Shown here one piece after another: positions 23,387-31,166 of a stretch of DNA of 41,604 bases. Each line of letters begins with the position of its first letter. Position 1 is the stretch's first letter. This DNA comes from CAXSEF01 sp964236695. Its GTDB lineage: Bacteria; Pseudomonadota; Alphaproteobacteria; Acetobacterales; Acetobacteraceae. Both the position numbers and the translations under genes were made by a program. The stretch is from contig CAXSFU010000028.1 of NCBI GenBank assembly GCA_964236695.1, positions 1 to 41,604 of the forward strand, in the 5' to 3' direction. The notes under the pieces are model-generated. The model was not told the DNA's origin, did not search any database, and worked only from the letters and a program-made list of their open reading frames with translations.

Positions 23387-24922
23387 ATGAGCGGGTTCCT
23401 GCTGGAGATGCGCGGCATCACCAAGAGCTTCTCCGGCGTGGTGGCGCTGGACGGCATCGACCTGCGCGTCAGGCCCGGCGAGTGCGTCGGGCTGTGCGGC
23501 GAGAACGGCGCCGGCAAGTCGACCATGATGAAGGTGCTGTCCGCGGTCTATCCCTTCGGCACCTGGGGCGGCGAGATCCTGTGGCGCGGCGAGCCGCTGC
23601 GCTGCGCCTCCATCCGCGAAAGCGAGGCCGCCGGCATCGTCATCATCCACCAGGAGCTGATGCTGGTCCCCCAGCTTTCCGTGGCGGAGAACATCTTTCT
23701 CGGCCGCGAGCCGGTGGTGCGCGGCATGATCGACTTCGACCGCATGTTCGCCGAGGCCGCGAGCCTGCTGGCCGGCCTGCGCATGGGCCACATCAACGTC
23801 GCCAGGCCCGTCTCGCACTACGCCGGCGGCGAGCAGCAGCTGATCGAGATCGCCAAGGCGCTGAGCAAGAACGCCAGCCTGCTGATCCTGGACGAGCCGA
23901 CCTCGTCGCTGACCCAGTCCGAGACCGCGATCCTGCTGCGCCTGATCGCCGACCTCAAGGCGCGCGGCACCGCCTGCGTCTACATCTCGCACAAGCTGGA
24001 GGAGATCGAGGCGATCGCGGACAGCGTCACCGTGATCCGCGACGGCCGCTTCGTGGGCGAGGCGCCGATGCGCGACCTGTCCACCGGCGACATCATCCGC
24101 ATGATGGTCGGCCGCGAGATGACCAGCCTGTTCCCGCGCGAGGACCACCCGATCGGCGAGGTGGTGTTCGAGGCGATCGGCATCACCTGCCTCGACCCGG
24201 AGAACCAGGCGCGCCGGCGCGTCGACAACGTCTCGTTCGCGCTGCGGCGCGGCGAGATCCTGGGCATCGCCGGCCTGGTGGGCGCCGGACGCACCGAGCT
24301 GGTCAGCGCGCTGTTCGGCGCCTACGCGGGCGCGCATTCCGGCGAAATCCGCCTGGATGGGCGCGCGATCCGGGTGCGCTCGCCACAGGAGGCGGTGCGC
24401 CAGGGCCTGTGCATGGTGCCGGAGGACCGCAAGGCGCATGGCATCGTCCCCGGCCTGGGGGTGGGCTACAACATCACCCTGTCCGTGCTGGACCGTTTCG
24501 CGGGCTCGGGGCTGATCGACGAGGGCCGCGAGTTCTCCGTCATCGGCGAGGCGATCGCGCGCCTGCGCATCCGCACCGCCAGCCCGCTGCTGCCGATCGC
24601 CAGCCTGTCCGGCGGCAACCAGCAGAAGGCGGTGATCTCCAAGATGCTGGAGCCCGCCCCGCGCGTGCTGATCCTCGACGAGCCGACGCGCGGCGTCGAC
24701 GTGGGCGCGAAATACGAGATCTACCGGCTGATGTTCTCGCTGGTGCAGCGCGGCGTGTCGATCATCATGGTGTCCTCCGAGCTGCCCGAGGTGCTGGGCA
24801 TCAGCGACCGCGTGCTGGTGATCGGCGAGGGCCAGCTGCGCGGCGACTTCGTCAACGACGAGACCCTGACCCAGGAGCGCGTGCTGTCGGCCGCCATCAC
24901 GCCGCTGCCGCGCGCCGCCTGA
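23387..24922 (+). CDS. xylG: Sugar ABC transporter ATPase, xylose type (CUT2)
   Basis: A 511-residue double ATPase of the CUT2 family, best matching the D-xylose importer subunit XylG. The first cassette has Walker A GENGAGKST (38-46), IIHQELMLVPQLSVAENIFLG, a signature region HYAGGEQQLIEIAKAL and Walker B LLILDEPTSSL. The second cassette has the degenerate loop GLVGAGRTEL usual in this family, VPEDRKAHGIVPGL, signature LSGGNQQKAVISK and ILDEPTRGVDVGAKYEIY. The start at ATG 23387 follows GGGGGGC and fits the family opening (LLEMRGITKSFSGVVALDG). xylH follows 20 bases later. No periplasmic binding protein is encoded beside it; relatives import ribose, xylose or galactose. Confidence 0.88.
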   Translation: MSGFLLEMRGITKSFSGVVALDGIDLRVRPGECVGLCGENGAGKSTMMKVLSAVYPFGTWGGEILWRGEPLRCASIRESEAAGIVIIHQELMLVPQLSVAENIFLGREPVVRGMIDFDRMFAEAASLLAGLRMGHINVARPVSHYAGGEQQLIEIAKALSKNASLLILDEPTSSLTQSETAILLRLIADLKARGTACVYISHKLEEIEAIADSVTVIRDGRFVGEAPMRDLSTGDIIRMMVGREMTSLFPREDHPIGEVVFEAIGITCLDPENQARRRVDNVSFALRRGEILGIAGLVGAGRTELVSALFGAYAGAHSGEIRLDGRAIRVRSPQEAVRQGLCMVPEDRKAHGIVPGLGVGYNITLSVLDRFAGSGLIDEGREFSVIGEAIARLRIRTASPLLPIASLSGGNQQKAVISKMLEPAPRVLILDEPTRGVDVGAKYEIYRLMFSLVQRGVSIIMVSSELPEVLGISDRVLVIGEGQLRGDFVNDETLTQERVLSAAITPLPRAA

Positions 24923-24942
24923 GCCGGACCGAGGAGGACACC

Positions 24943-26265
24943 ATGCCCGACACGTCGCCGATCCCCGACCTCGGCCTGGCGCCCCGCGCCGGCCCGTCGC
25001 CCGGACCCGCAGCCGCACCCGCAGCGGGCCTGGAGCTGGTGCCCGACCCCGCGCTGCCGGGCGGCGTCGCGGTGGCGCCGACCGCTGCGGCGCTGACCTC
25101 TGCGCCGGCGGAGCGGCGGCGCACGCTGCGTGCCGAGCAGCTCAAGGCGGCGTTTGCGCGCTACAAGGTGCTGGCGCTGGTGATCGCCATCGCGGTGCTG
25201 TGGGTGCTGTTCAGCCAGCTCACCGGCGGCGACTTCCTCACCGCGCGCAACCTGTCGAACCTGCTGCGGCAGATGGCGATCACCGGGATGCTGGCCTGCG
25301 GCATGGTGTTCGTCATCATCTCCGGCGAGATCGACCTGTCCGTGGGCTCTCTGCTCGGCCTGCTCGGCGGGCTGTCGGCGATCCTGGACGTGGGGTGGCA
25401 CCTGCCGGTGGTGGTCAACATCGCCGTCGTGGTGGCGATCGGTGCCGCGATCGGCGCGTTCAACGGCTACTGGGTCGCCTACCTGCGGGTGCCCTCGTTC
25501 ATCGTCACCCTGGCGGGTCTGCTGGCGTTCCGCGGCGTGCTGCTGGGCATCACCGGGGGGATCACCATCGCGCCGGTCTCGCCGTCGCTGGTGGCGGTGG
25601 CGCAGAGCTACCTGCCGCAGTCGGCCGGCGCCGTGCTGGCGGTGCTGCTGTTCGCGGGCATCGGGTATGTGACGCTGCGCGGGCGGTCGCGTCGGGCGGC
25701 GCTCGGCCTGGCGAGGCCAGCGCTGTGGTCGGATGGCGCCAGGCTGGCGGTGGCGGCGGCCGCGGTGTTCGGCTTCGTGTGGCTGCTGAACTCTTACCGC
25801 GGCGTGCCGATGCCGGTGCTCGTGGTGCTGGCGCTGCTCGGCGCGTTCACGCTGATGGCGCGGCGCACCGTGTTCGGCCGCAGGATCTACGCCGTCGGCG
25901 GCAACCTGGAAGCGACGCGCTTCTCCGGCGTCAACGTCGCCCGGGTGAAGCTGCTGGTGTTCGCGCTGATGGGGGCGATGGCGGCGCTGGCGGGGATCAG
26001 CACCACCGCGCGGCTCGCGGCCGGCTCGCCCTCGGCCGGCTCGCTGCAGGAGCTGGACGCGATCGCGTCGTGCATCATCGGCGGCACCTCGATGCGCGGC
26101 GGGGCCGGCACGGTGTTCGGCGCGCTGGTGGGCGCGCTGATCATGGCGACGCTGGACAACGGCATGTCGATGCTTAGCGTCGACACGTTCTGGCAGATGA
26201 TCGTCAAGGGCGTGATCCTGCTGCTGGCGGTGTGGCTCGACGTGGCGACCAGCGCGCGGCGCTGA
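24943..26265 (+). CDS. xylH: Sugar ABC transporter permease, xylose type
   Basis: A 440-residue CUT2 permease. About 65 N-terminal residues rich in Pro and Ala are followed by some ten to twelve hydrophobic helices. Family signatures are FVIISGEIDLSVGSLLGL, FNGYWVAYLRVPSFIVTLAGL, GRRIYAVGGNLEATRFSGVN and IGGTSMRGGAGTVFGALVGALI. The unusually long form with an insertion between helices (RGRSRRAALGLARPALWSDG) is typical of XylH rather than of ribose RbsC. The start at ATG 24943 has GAGGAGG five bases upstream. It is cotranscribed with xylG. Membrane partner of XylG, receiving sugar from a binding protein encoded elsewhere. Confidence 0.88.
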   Translation: MPDTSPIPDLGLAPRAGPSPGPAAAPAAGLELVPDPALPGGVAVAPTAAALTSAPAERRRTLRAEQLKAAFARYKVLALVIAIAVLWVLFSQLTGGDFLTARNLSNLLRQMAITGMLACGMVFVIISGEIDLSVGSLLGLLGGLSAILDVGWHLPVVVNIAVVVAIGAAIGAFNGYWVAYLRVPSFIVTLAGLLAFRGVLLGITGGITIAPVSPSLVAVAQSYLPQSAGAVLAVLLFAGIGYVTLRGRSRRAALGLARPALWSDGARLAVAAAAVFGFVWLLNSYRGVPMPVLVVLALLGAFTLMARRTVFGRRIYAVGGNLEATRFSGVNVARVKLLVFALMGAMAALAGISTTARLAAGSPSAGSLQELDAIASCIIGGTSMRGGAGTVFGALVGALIMATLDNGMSMLSVDTFWQMIVKGVILLLAVWLDVATSARR

Positions 26266-26474
26266 GCGCGGCGGCGAGGCCTGCTTCCCGGGAACGGGAC
26301 CGCGCGGCGGCCGTTCGCCTCCTAGATGGCGGCCTGCCCCGGCGCGGCGGTGCCGCGGCAGGGGCGGCCGTCCTGGTAATCCGTGGGCGATCCGCGGCCG
26401 CTGCGCCGTGGACGCCGGCCCGGCAGGACGGCTCAATGGCAGTCGGGGACTGCCGCTTACCAGGGAGAACAGGG

Positions 26475-26795
26475 ATGGCGCACCTCACCGTGGTGGTGAC
26501 GCTGAAGGCCAGGCCGGGCCAGGAGGCGGCGCTGCTGGCCATGCTCCAGGCCCTGATCGGGCCCACGCGGGCCGAGCAGGGCTGCATCGCCTACGAGCTG
26601 AACCGGTCCGACGACGAACCGGGGACGTTCCTGTTCAGCGAGCGTTGGGAAAGCCGGCCGCTGTGGGAAGCGCACATGCGCTCGCCGCACCTGGTCGCGT
26701 TCGGCGAGGCGAACGGCGCGGTGGTAGAAAGCTGGGCCCTGTTCGCAGGGCGCCCGCTGGACGGCGGCGGGGCGGGGCGGGGGGACCAGCGATGA
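26475..26795 (+). CDS. Antibiotic biosynthesis monooxygenase (ABM) domain protein
   Basis: A 106-residue ferredoxin-like fold protein of the ABM family, relatives of the quinol monooxygenase YgiN. VTLKARPGQEAALLAMLQAL, TRAEQGCIAYELNRS and FLFSERWESRPLWEAHMRSPHL are the usual three blocks. Such small cofactor-free proteins oxidise quinols or, in some cases, have roles not related to antibiotics. The start at ATG 26475 has AGGG and GGGAG upstream. Its TGA overlaps the ATG of the next gene (ATGA), so the two are coupled. About 200 bases separate it from xylH; those bases hold no gene. Confidence 0.87.
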   Translation: MAHLTVVVTLKARPGQEAALLAMLQALIGPTRAEQGCIAYELNRSDDEPGTFLFSERWESRPLWEAHMRSPHLVAFGEANGAVVESWALFAGRPLDGGGAGRGDQR

Positions 26796-27481
26796 GGATC
26801 AGGTTCTACGCGCACGCGAGCTTCCGCCTCGAGGCGGACGGCATCGCGGTGGTGACCGACCCGTACACGCCGGGCGTCAGCGGTTTCCGGCCGATCCGAG
26901 AGCCGGCCGACCTCGTGATCATGAGCTCGCGCACCGACGATTTCCATTCCGACCCGAGCCACGTCGAGGGCGACCCGGTGGTGGTCAACGCCCTGGAGCT
27001 GCCGCCGGAAGGCACGGTGGTGCTCGGCGTGCCGATCCGCGGCTTCGAGGCGTACGAGAGCAAGGTCTTCGACTACCAGTCCGAGTTCGGCCGCGACCCC
27101 GACGCCAACGCGCTCTACCACGTCACCCTGGGCGGGCTGCGGGTGCTGCACATGGGCGACCTGGGCAACCCGGTCGACCCGGCGCAGCTCGCGCAACTGG
27201 CGGGGCAGGTGGACATCCTGCTGGCTCTGGCCGGCGAGCACGCCACCATCGGCCTCGACGACCTCGACGCCGCGATCGCCGCGATCCGGCCGCGGGTGGT
27301 CATCCCGATGCACTACTGGCACGAGCGCGGCGTGCTGAAGATCGAGAAGGTGGACCGCTTCCTGGCGCGTTTCCCCGCCGGACAGGTGACCCGCGTGGCG
27401 GGCACGGACGTGGAGATCACGCCCGACACCCTGCCGCCCGCCGGCGCGACGCGCATCATCGTCCTGGAGCAGGCGCGCTAA
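26792..27481 (+). CDS. MBL-fold hydrolase-like protein with altered metal motif
   Basis: A 229-residue protein with the metallo-beta-lactamase fold of the UlaG/Lactamase_B_3 type. FYAHASFRLEADGIAVVTDPY is the family N-terminus, LHMGDLG the later metal-ligand strand and VVIPMHYWHERG the C-terminal histidine region. The HxHxDH motif that binds the metals is replaced at residues 45-50 by SRTDDF, within VIMSSRTDDFHSDPSH, so both first histidines are missing and the Asp is kept. Activity as a usual zinc hydrolase is doubtful. The ATG overlaps the ABM stop codon. The pair probably acts in one pathway, which I cannot name. Confidence 0.82.
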   Translation: MRIRFYAHASFRLEADGIAVVTDPYTPGVSGFRPIREPADLVIMSSRTDDFHSDPSHVEGDPVVVNALELPPEGTVVLGVPIRGFEAYESKVFDYQSEFGRDPDANALYHVTLGGLRVLHMGDLGNPVDPAQLAQLAGQVDILLALAGEHATIGLDDLDAAIAAIRPRVVIPMHYWHERGVLKIEKVDRFLARFPAGQVTRVAGTDVEITPDTLPPAGATRIIVLEQAR

Positions 27482-28296
27482 AGACTGTTGTGGACCGGCC
27501 AGCCTCGACATTCTGCGTTACAGCCAGAAGAAAGCGTGTTCTTTCTTGAAAGAAAGAACCAAAGAACTTTGGCCCATTGGGCTCCGGAACCGCCGGCGCA
27601 TCCAAAGCTCAATGTGCAACGTCTTTTTGCTTCTTTTTCTTCAGAAGAAGAAGAGCCTTGCCTTCCTGGCCGAAGCAGCGAGCTGCTGCGAGGTTCATGA
27701 CAGCCTCGAGGCCTTCCACCCGGCCCGCGCACAGGCCTAGCGGCAGCGCGGCCGCCGGCGCCGCGCAGCCGCCGGGCCGCTCCTGCGCGTCGCGCCCGGT
27801 GCGTGCAAGAAACTATCAGTGGGATGTTGAAGGGCACGTGGCTGCCGTCCGCGCGCCCGGCCTAGGTTCAGCCTGGCAGGAGCAATCGTTGGCATGAACC
27901 ACCGCGTGCCGGTCCGTGGTCGAGAGCGGGATCGTCCTGCCCGCGACCCGCGTCGGTGCGATCGTCGGAGATGACAGCGGGCGCGGCCGGGCTGCGCCTG
28001 TCCCTGCATCGCCCGCCGTTCCGCACCGCTCTCCCAGGATCCGTCCATGACCCGACCCGACACCCGCACGACCGCCCTCGACCGCCACGGCCCGCAGGAC
28101 CGGGGCGTCGGGACGCCGACCCGCCCGACGCCGCGATCGCGGCCGGCGGTGCGGCGCCCCGGCGCGTGCGGCGTCCGCTCCGGTGACCGCAGGAACCGGG
28201 GGGACGCGAGGATGTCGCGCTGCGGCGGCGGTGCCGGGCCCAGGGTGGCGGCACCGTTGATCCCGAGGCACGTCTCGGCGCGGGCGGGCTGACGCC
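27482..28296. other. 815-base gap between MBL-like and kinase genes
   Basis: The first third holds copy B of the A/T-rich element. The rest (about 27670-28296) is GC-rich without a convincing frame; short frames on both strands are rich in Arg and Pro and lack ribosome binding sites or family motifs. A promoter for the downstream kinase may lie here, but I cannot place it. Confidence 0.4.
27533..27665 (-). repeat. A/T-rich dispersed element, copy B
   Basis: Inverse-orientation copy of the element at 1163-1297. The stem-loop with arm GTTCTTTCT lies at 27538-27559. The second palindrome lies at 27630-27653, with one mismatch in its arm. CAAAGAACTTTGG and GTCTTTTTGC flank the diverged GC-rich middle. 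The ends are nearly identical to copy A, while the middles differ. Confidence 0.75.
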
Positions 28297-29832
28297 GTGC
28301 CGCACGTCATCGGCGTCGACATCGGCACGCAGAGCACCAAGGTGCTGCTCACCGACGAGGCGGGGCGGGTGGTGGCGCAGGCCAGCCGGTCGTACCAGCC
28401 GGACACGCCGCGCCCGTTGTGGGCCGAGCAGTGGCCCGTCGTGTGGCTGGACGCGGTGGTCGCCTGCCTGGCGCGCTGCATGGAGGAGGCGTCGGCGCGT
28501 GGGCCGGTCGACGTGCGCGCGGTGTGCATCAGCAGCCTGTACGGCGGCTCCGGCATCCCGGTCGACGCGGCGCTGGAGCCGCTGCACCCGTGCCTGATCT
28601 GGCTCGATCGCCGCGCGGAGGCGCAGGTCGAGGCGGTGCGGGCCGGCGTGGACCTGGAGCGGCTGCGCGCCGTCACCGTCAACGGCGTGGACAGCTACTA
28701 CGGGTTCACCAAGATGCTGTGGCTGCGCGACGAGCGGCCGGAGGTATGGGCGCGCACCCGCTGGCTGCTGCCGCCCAACGCCTGGATCATCGCCAAGCTC
28801 ACCGGCGTGGTGGCCGTGGACCACTCGTCGGCGGGCAACATCGGCGGCGTGTACGACATGGCGGCGCGCGCCTGGTCGGCGCCGATGCTCGAGGCGCTGG
28901 GCATTCCCATGGCGATGATGCCGGAGCTGCTGGTCGAGTCGAGCGCGGTGGTGGGCTTCGTGCTGCCGGAGTGGACGGCGGCGACCGGCCTTGCGGCGGG
29001 CACGCCGGTGGTCGCGGGCGGGGTGGACGCGGCGGTGGCGACCTTCGCGGCCGGCGCCACGCGGACCGGGCAGCACGTCGCCATGATCGGCACCAGCATG
29101 TGCTGGGGCACCATCACCCGCCAGGCGGACGCGTCGCATGGGCTGGTCAGCATGCCGCACGTGTTCCGCGGCGAGGACGACACCTACACCTTTGGCGGCG
29201 CGATCACCGCCGGCGCCGCGGAGGCGTGGTTCCGCGAGCAGTTCTGCGGCGAGGAGCTGGCGCGCGAGCGGGCCGGGGAAGGGCGGGCGGCGGCGCTGCT
29301 GGACGCGGCCGCGTCGAAGGTGCCGGCGGGCGCGGACGGGCTGGTGTTCCTGCCCTACCTCGCCGGGGAGCGCAGCCCGATCTGGGACGGGCGGGCGAGC
29401 GGCTCGTTCGTGGGCCTCAGCCTGTTCCACACCCGCGCCCATCTGTATCGCGCGGTGCTGGAGGGCGTGGCGTTCGCGCTGCGCCACAACATCGAGGCCG
29501 GGCGGATGTCGGTGCCGCAGCTCGACGAGTCGCTGATCGTGGTGGGCGGGGCCGCGCGCTCCGACCTGTGGATGCAGATCGTGGCCGACATCACCAACGC
29601 CCCGGTGCTGACCATCGCGCAGGAGGTGGAGGCCGCACTGGGCGCCGCCCTGCTGGCCGCGCTGGGAGTCGGGCTGGCGACGCCGGCGCAGGCGGAAGCC
29701 GGCTGGGTGGAACTCCGGCCGCGCGCCGTGCCGCAGGCAGAGGCGGTGCGGACCTACGACCGGGCGTTCGCGGTGTTCAAGGACCTGTATCCGGCGCTGA
29801 AGCCCAGCATGCACAGGCTGCGCGAGGCGTAG
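28297..29832 (+). CDS. FGGY-family carbohydrate kinase (xylulokinase-like)
   Basis: A 511-residue sugar kinase of the FGGY family, which phosphorylates pentuloses, polyols or related sugars with ATP. IGVDIGTQSTKVLLTDEAG is the N-terminal phosphate-binding strand. CISSLYGGSGIPVD and LIWLDRRAEAQVEAV line the sugar site. AGGVDAAVATFAAGATRTGQ and GTSMCWGTI belong to the second domain, and GVAFALRHNIEAGR plus IVVGGAARSDLWMQIVADIT is the FGGY C-terminal signature. The GTG at 28297 is the only suitable start, with a weak ribosome binding site. Context beside xylGH suggests a pentulose or pentitol substrate; a second kinase of the family (36129-37598) is closer to xylulokinase XylB. Confidence 0.88.
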   Translation: MPHVIGVDIGTQSTKVLLTDEAGRVVAQASRSYQPDTPRPLWAEQWPVVWLDAVVACLARCMEEASARGPVDVRAVCISSLYGGSGIPVDAALEPLHPCLIWLDRRAEAQVEAVRAGVDLERLRAVTVNGVDSYYGFTKMLWLRDERPEVWARTRWLLPPNAWIIAKLTGVVAVDHSSAGNIGGVYDMAARAWSAPMLEALGIPMAMMPELLVESSAVVGFVLPEWTAATGLAAGTPVVAGGVDAAVATFAAGATRTGQHVAMIGTSMCWGTITRQADASHGLVSMPHVFRGEDDTYTFGGAITAGAAEAWFREQFCGEELARERAGEGRAAALLDAAASKVPAGADGLVFLPYLAGERSPIWDGRASGSFVGLSLFHTRAHLYRAVLEGVAFALRHNIEAGRMSVPQLDESLIVVGGAARSDLWMQIVADITNAPVLTIAQEVEAALGAALLAALGVGLATPAQAEAGWVELRPRAVPQAEAVRTYDRAFAVFKDLYPALKPSMHRLREA

Positions 29833-29860
29833 CCGCTGGCCGTCGGCGAAAGTACAGGCG

Positions 29861-30025
29861 TCAGCGCAGGGCGGTGCCGGCAAAGCGGTTCTGCAGCGAC
29901 AGCTCGTGCGGCGAGGCGGGCTGCACGACCTGCACCGCAGGGTGGTAATCGCCGAGGCGCGCGGCCTCGCTTGGGATCCACACGGTCACGAGGGCGACGG
30001 CCATGATGGCGAGCATTCTGGTCAT
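29861..30025 (-). CDS. Small secreted peptide of 54 residues, unknown
   Basis: MTRMLAIMAVALVTVWIPSE is a clear signal peptide, with probable cleavage near residue 21, leaving a short mature peptide rich in V, P and H (HPAVQVVQPASPHELSLQNR). The start at ATG 30025 has a strong AAGGAG eight bases upstream, better than most genes here. It is the only gene between the kinase (convergent, 28 bases away) and a repeat copy. No family recognised. The combination of good ribosome binding site and signal sequence makes a real gene likely; function unknown. Confidence 0.65.
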   Translation of the reverse strand: MTRMLAIMAVALVTVWIPSEAARLGDYHPAVQVVQPASPHELSLQNRFAGTALR

Positions 30026-30181
30026 AGGCGGGGCTCCTTCCTGCAGCAGTCTCATGCTGCACTGCAACAAGTAGCCCTCGGGACAGGCCGGGCGTAGTGC
30101 TCTGCCGGTCATATGGCTTATGCGCGCGTCGCATGGACGGCGGCGGGGGGGGCGGGACCTGGGGCGCCGGCCTGCTGAGGC

Positions 30182-30309
30182 AAGCAAGGCTGGGCTCTGC
30201 CCAGACCCGCCAGGGGCGAGCCGCCCCTGGACCCGGCGCAACTTAAGAATCGGATGCCAAAGGCTCGGCCTTTGGCGGGGTTCAGGGGCAGAGCCCCTGG
30301 CCTTCCTGT
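30182..30309. repeat. GC-rich palindromic element, full copy (15)
   Basis: AAGCAAGG, CTGGGC-TCT-GCCCAG, CCAGGGGC-GAGCC-GCCCCTGG, a centre with CTTAAG, CCAAAGGC-TC-GGCCTTTGG, CCAGGGGC-like right outer stem (TCAGGGGC-AGA-GCCCCTGG), CCTTCCTG. Confidence 0.9.
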
Positions 30310-30335
30310 CCTGACCGGCCGGGCCAGCCAGCCTC

Positions 30336-30848
30336 TCAGTCCACGCCGTAGTTCCAGCTGCCGCGGCGCAGCGGCCGCAGGGTGTAGAGCGCGACCTGTG
30401 CGGCGCTGTAGGACTGCGCGCGGTCGTTGTCGCCGGTCGCGGGGCGCAGCGTGCCGTCGGCGGCCAGCTCGTAGCGGTCGGTCTCGCCTCCGACCATGTG
30501 GTGCAGCCGGATGATGCGCGCGCTGCGGCCGTCGATCGTCTGCTGGCTGCCGGTCCAGTCGCCCTGCCAGCGTGTGGTACCGACGCCGGCACCGGTCTGG
30601 GTGTTCTGGATCGTGATCGCGATGTGGTAGCGGCCGGACACCGCGTCGGGCGCGCCGTCGAGCACCAGCTCGACGATCTTGGGCTCGTCGACCCAGGGGC
30701 CGGGCGGGGTGCCGCGCCAGTCGCCGAGGATCGGGCCGGTGGGGCGCGGCACGCAACCGGCCGCCAGCAGCGACAGAACCGTGCCCCAGGCAGCAGCCCG
30801 GGGCCAGGAACGGGGAGGTGGCAGGGTCGCGCGCCGGGCGCGGCTCAC
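30336..30848 (-). CDS. Putative lipoprotein, third gene of the porin unit
   Basis: A 170-residue exported protein. The N-terminus is Arg-rich (VSRARRATLPPPRSWPRAAA), then a short hydrophobic core with lipobox LLAAGC, so lipid attachment at Cys about residue 32 is likely. The mature part has YHIAITIQNTQTGAGVGTTRW and GDWTGSQQTIDGRSARIIRL, and ends ...LRRGSWNYGVD; a beta-rich domain is likely. No family recognised. The GTG start at 30848 overlaps the TGA of the preceding small gene (GTGA). With the porin and the small protein it forms a cotranscribed exported set. Confidence 0.75.
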   Translation of the reverse strand: MSRARRATLPPPRSWPRAAAWGTVLSLLAAGCVPRPTGPILGDWRGTPPGPWVDEPKIVELVLDGAPDAVSGRYHIAITIQNTQTGAGVGTTRWQGDWTGSQQTIDGRSARIIRLHHMVGGETDRYELAADGTLRPATGDNDRAQSYSAAQVALYTLRPLRRGSWNYGVD

Positions 30849-31102
30849 GGCGGCGGGGCGGCGGGATGGACCTGGCTCGCGGTGCCCGGGATCGAGTTGC
30901 CCCGGGCCGGCGAGGCGGTGGCGGGCGAGGCGGTGCCTCGGCGCGGAACACGTTGCGGGGTGCTGCGGCGATGTGGCAGCGGCTTGGACAGTTCCTCGCT
31001 GGGCCCCATCGAGAAGCTGGACGGGGGCGCGGCCGCTGCCGGCGCCTGCGTGGCGGCCAGCAGAACGGCGGACGCGAGCAGGTGGCGGAGCGTGAGGGGC
31101 AT
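30845..31102 (-). CDS. Small secreted protein, second gene of the porin unit
   Basis: An 85-residue protein with a signal peptide (PLTLRHLLASAVLLAATQA, cleavage near PAAAA). The mature part begins PPSSFSMGPSEELSKPLP and then is low-complexity (Pro, Arg, Ser, Thr). The block S-M-GPSEELS-KPL resembles S-I-GPSQQLS-TPL at the mature N-terminus of the adjacent porin. The start at ATG 31102 has GGAAG upstream. Its stop overlaps the start of the lipoprotein. A stem-loop (31122-31142) lies between it and the porin. No family recognised; I infer a role with the porin from context and the shared block. Confidence 0.65.
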   Translation of the reverse strand: MPLTLRHLLASAVLLAATQAPAAAAPPSSFSMGPSEELSKPLPHRRSTPQRVPRRGTASPATASPARGNSIPGTASQVHPAAPPP

Positions 31103-31121
31103 GGGATCTTCCCGGGAGGAC

Positions 31122-31142
31122 GGCGGGACCACCGGTCCCGCC
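31122..31142. terminator. Stem-loop between porin and small secreted gene
   Basis: GGCGGGACC-ACC-GGTCCCGCC, a perfect 9-base-pair stem located about 25 bases after the porin stop codon. No T-run follows, so it is not a standard intrinsic terminator. It could stabilise the porin message or lower expression of the downstream pair. Confidence 0.4.
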
Positions 31143-31166
31143 GCAGGTCGGCACGCGAGCGTCGGC

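Noticed and set aside
28047..28292. Possible 81-residue gene upstream of the FGGY kinase
   Set aside because: Arg/Pro-rich translation, no signal or domain, no clear ribosome binding site.
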